From Clostridiaceae bacterium (GTDB taxonomy: Bacteria; Bacillota; Clostridia; Oscillospirales; Acutalibacteraceae): a DNA stretch of 22,230 bases. Positions 22,074-22,230 of this stretch are shown here, piece after piece. Position 1 is the stretch's first letter; every line of letters starts with the position of its first letter. Location: NCBI GenBank assembly GCA_016293225.1, contig JAEDEQ010000026.1, positions 1 through 22,230 on the forward strand. Reading direction: 5' to 3'. The notes beneath the pieces were generated by a model. That model was not told the origin of the DNA, ran no database searches, and saw only the letters and a program-made list of their open reading frames with translations. A program made the translations under genes and the position numbers.

Positions 22074-22226
22074 CAGAATCCGTACGGGCGGCGCTCGGAG
22101 CCGCCCGAGAACCTTGCCAAAAACAGCCGCGTAAAAACCCAACGAAATCCCGATGTTTCGCGTTAATTTTTCGGTCGGCGCAAAGGGAAACAACGGGCGC
22201 CTCAAGCGACGCCCCTACGGATTTTG
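22074..22226. repeat. Element bounded by 17-bp inverted repeats with REP-like palindromes
   Basis: CAGAATCCGTACGGGCG (22074-22090) recurs in inverted orientation at 22210-22226 (CGCCCCTACGGATTTTG), 15 of 17 positions matching. Just inside each end is a GC-rich hairpin: CGGGCGGC/GCCGCCCG (22085-22092 with 22100-22107) and GGGCG/CGCCC (22195-22199 with 22210-22214). The interior has no credible gene. It looks like a short dispersed REP/MITE-type repeat; it may extend past the window edge. Confidence 0.5.
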
Positions 22227-22230
22227 CTTT

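Noticed and set aside
21843..22166. 107-codon plus-strand ORF upstream of the glg promoter
   Set aside because: No RBS at its start, it overlaps the glg promoter and the inverted-repeat element, and its composition is not protein-like beyond a short lysine/phenylalanine stretch.
21954..22205. 83-codon minus-strand ORF at the right edge
   Set aside because: It runs through the two GC palindromes of the repeat element and has no convincing RBS; probably an open frame in repeat DNA.

Overview
The window looks like chromosomal DNA of a spore-forming, low-to-mid GC Firmicute of the class Clostridia, probably the Ruminococcaceae/Oscillospiraceae side. The evidence is a full-length SpoIIE, a GlgC plus GlgD pair (the Firmicute arrangement), consistent AGGAGG ribosome-binding sites, TTGACA/TATAAT-type promoters and classic intrinsic terminators. 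No phage, plasmid or CRISPR genes are visible. Most of the window is ordinary core metabolism; the unusual material is in small genes and in the intergenic DNA.

Layout. 1-1103: 3' part of EF-Tu and its terminator. 1119-4001: a minus-strand operon of an iron-sulfur-flavoprotein-like reductase, an alpha/beta hydrolase and a glycerate kinase. 4137-4341: tRNA-Leu(GAG) with its own promoter and terminator. 4404-8134: a minus-strand pair (CrtI/RetSat-like FAD oxidoreductase and a flavin/2Fe-2S reductase) divergent from a GntR/FadR-type regulator, with mirrored promoters and a palindromic operator. 8133-8303: a 56-residue small gene with a GSYTG...PVQDADDL tail, convergent with the regulator. 8472-11135: an ECF sigma factor and a membrane-anchored beta-propeller protein, probably a sigma/anti-sigma pair. 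11205-12005: a polytopic membrane protein whose promoter carries three 9-bp direct repeats at 21-bp period. 12191-14512: spoIIE. 14640-14877: a complete small transcription unit (promoter, RBS, 34-codon amphipathic peptide, terminator). 14902-21914: a minus-strand glycogen cluster transcribed glgB-glgC-glgD-[element]-glgA-yhhN, with a long structured leader before glgB. 22074-22226: an element bounded by 17-bp inverted repeats.

How the parts work together. GlgC/GlgD make ADP-glucose, GlgA polymerises it and GlgB branches the polymer, so the right third is a complete glycogen-synthesis operon. It is interrupted between glgD and glgA by a ~270-bp MITE-like element with inverted arrays of six heptamers. 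The CrtI-like enzyme and its reductase look like a substrate-induced two-component redox system.

Most worth pursuing: the 34-aa peptide unit beside spoIIE, the 56-aa gene divergent from the sigma factor, the heptamer-arm element in the glg operon, the 21-bp-period repeat array, and the regulated CrtI/reductase module. Start codons were moved from the longest-ORF position wherever a good Shine-Dalgarno sequence supported a downstream ATG.
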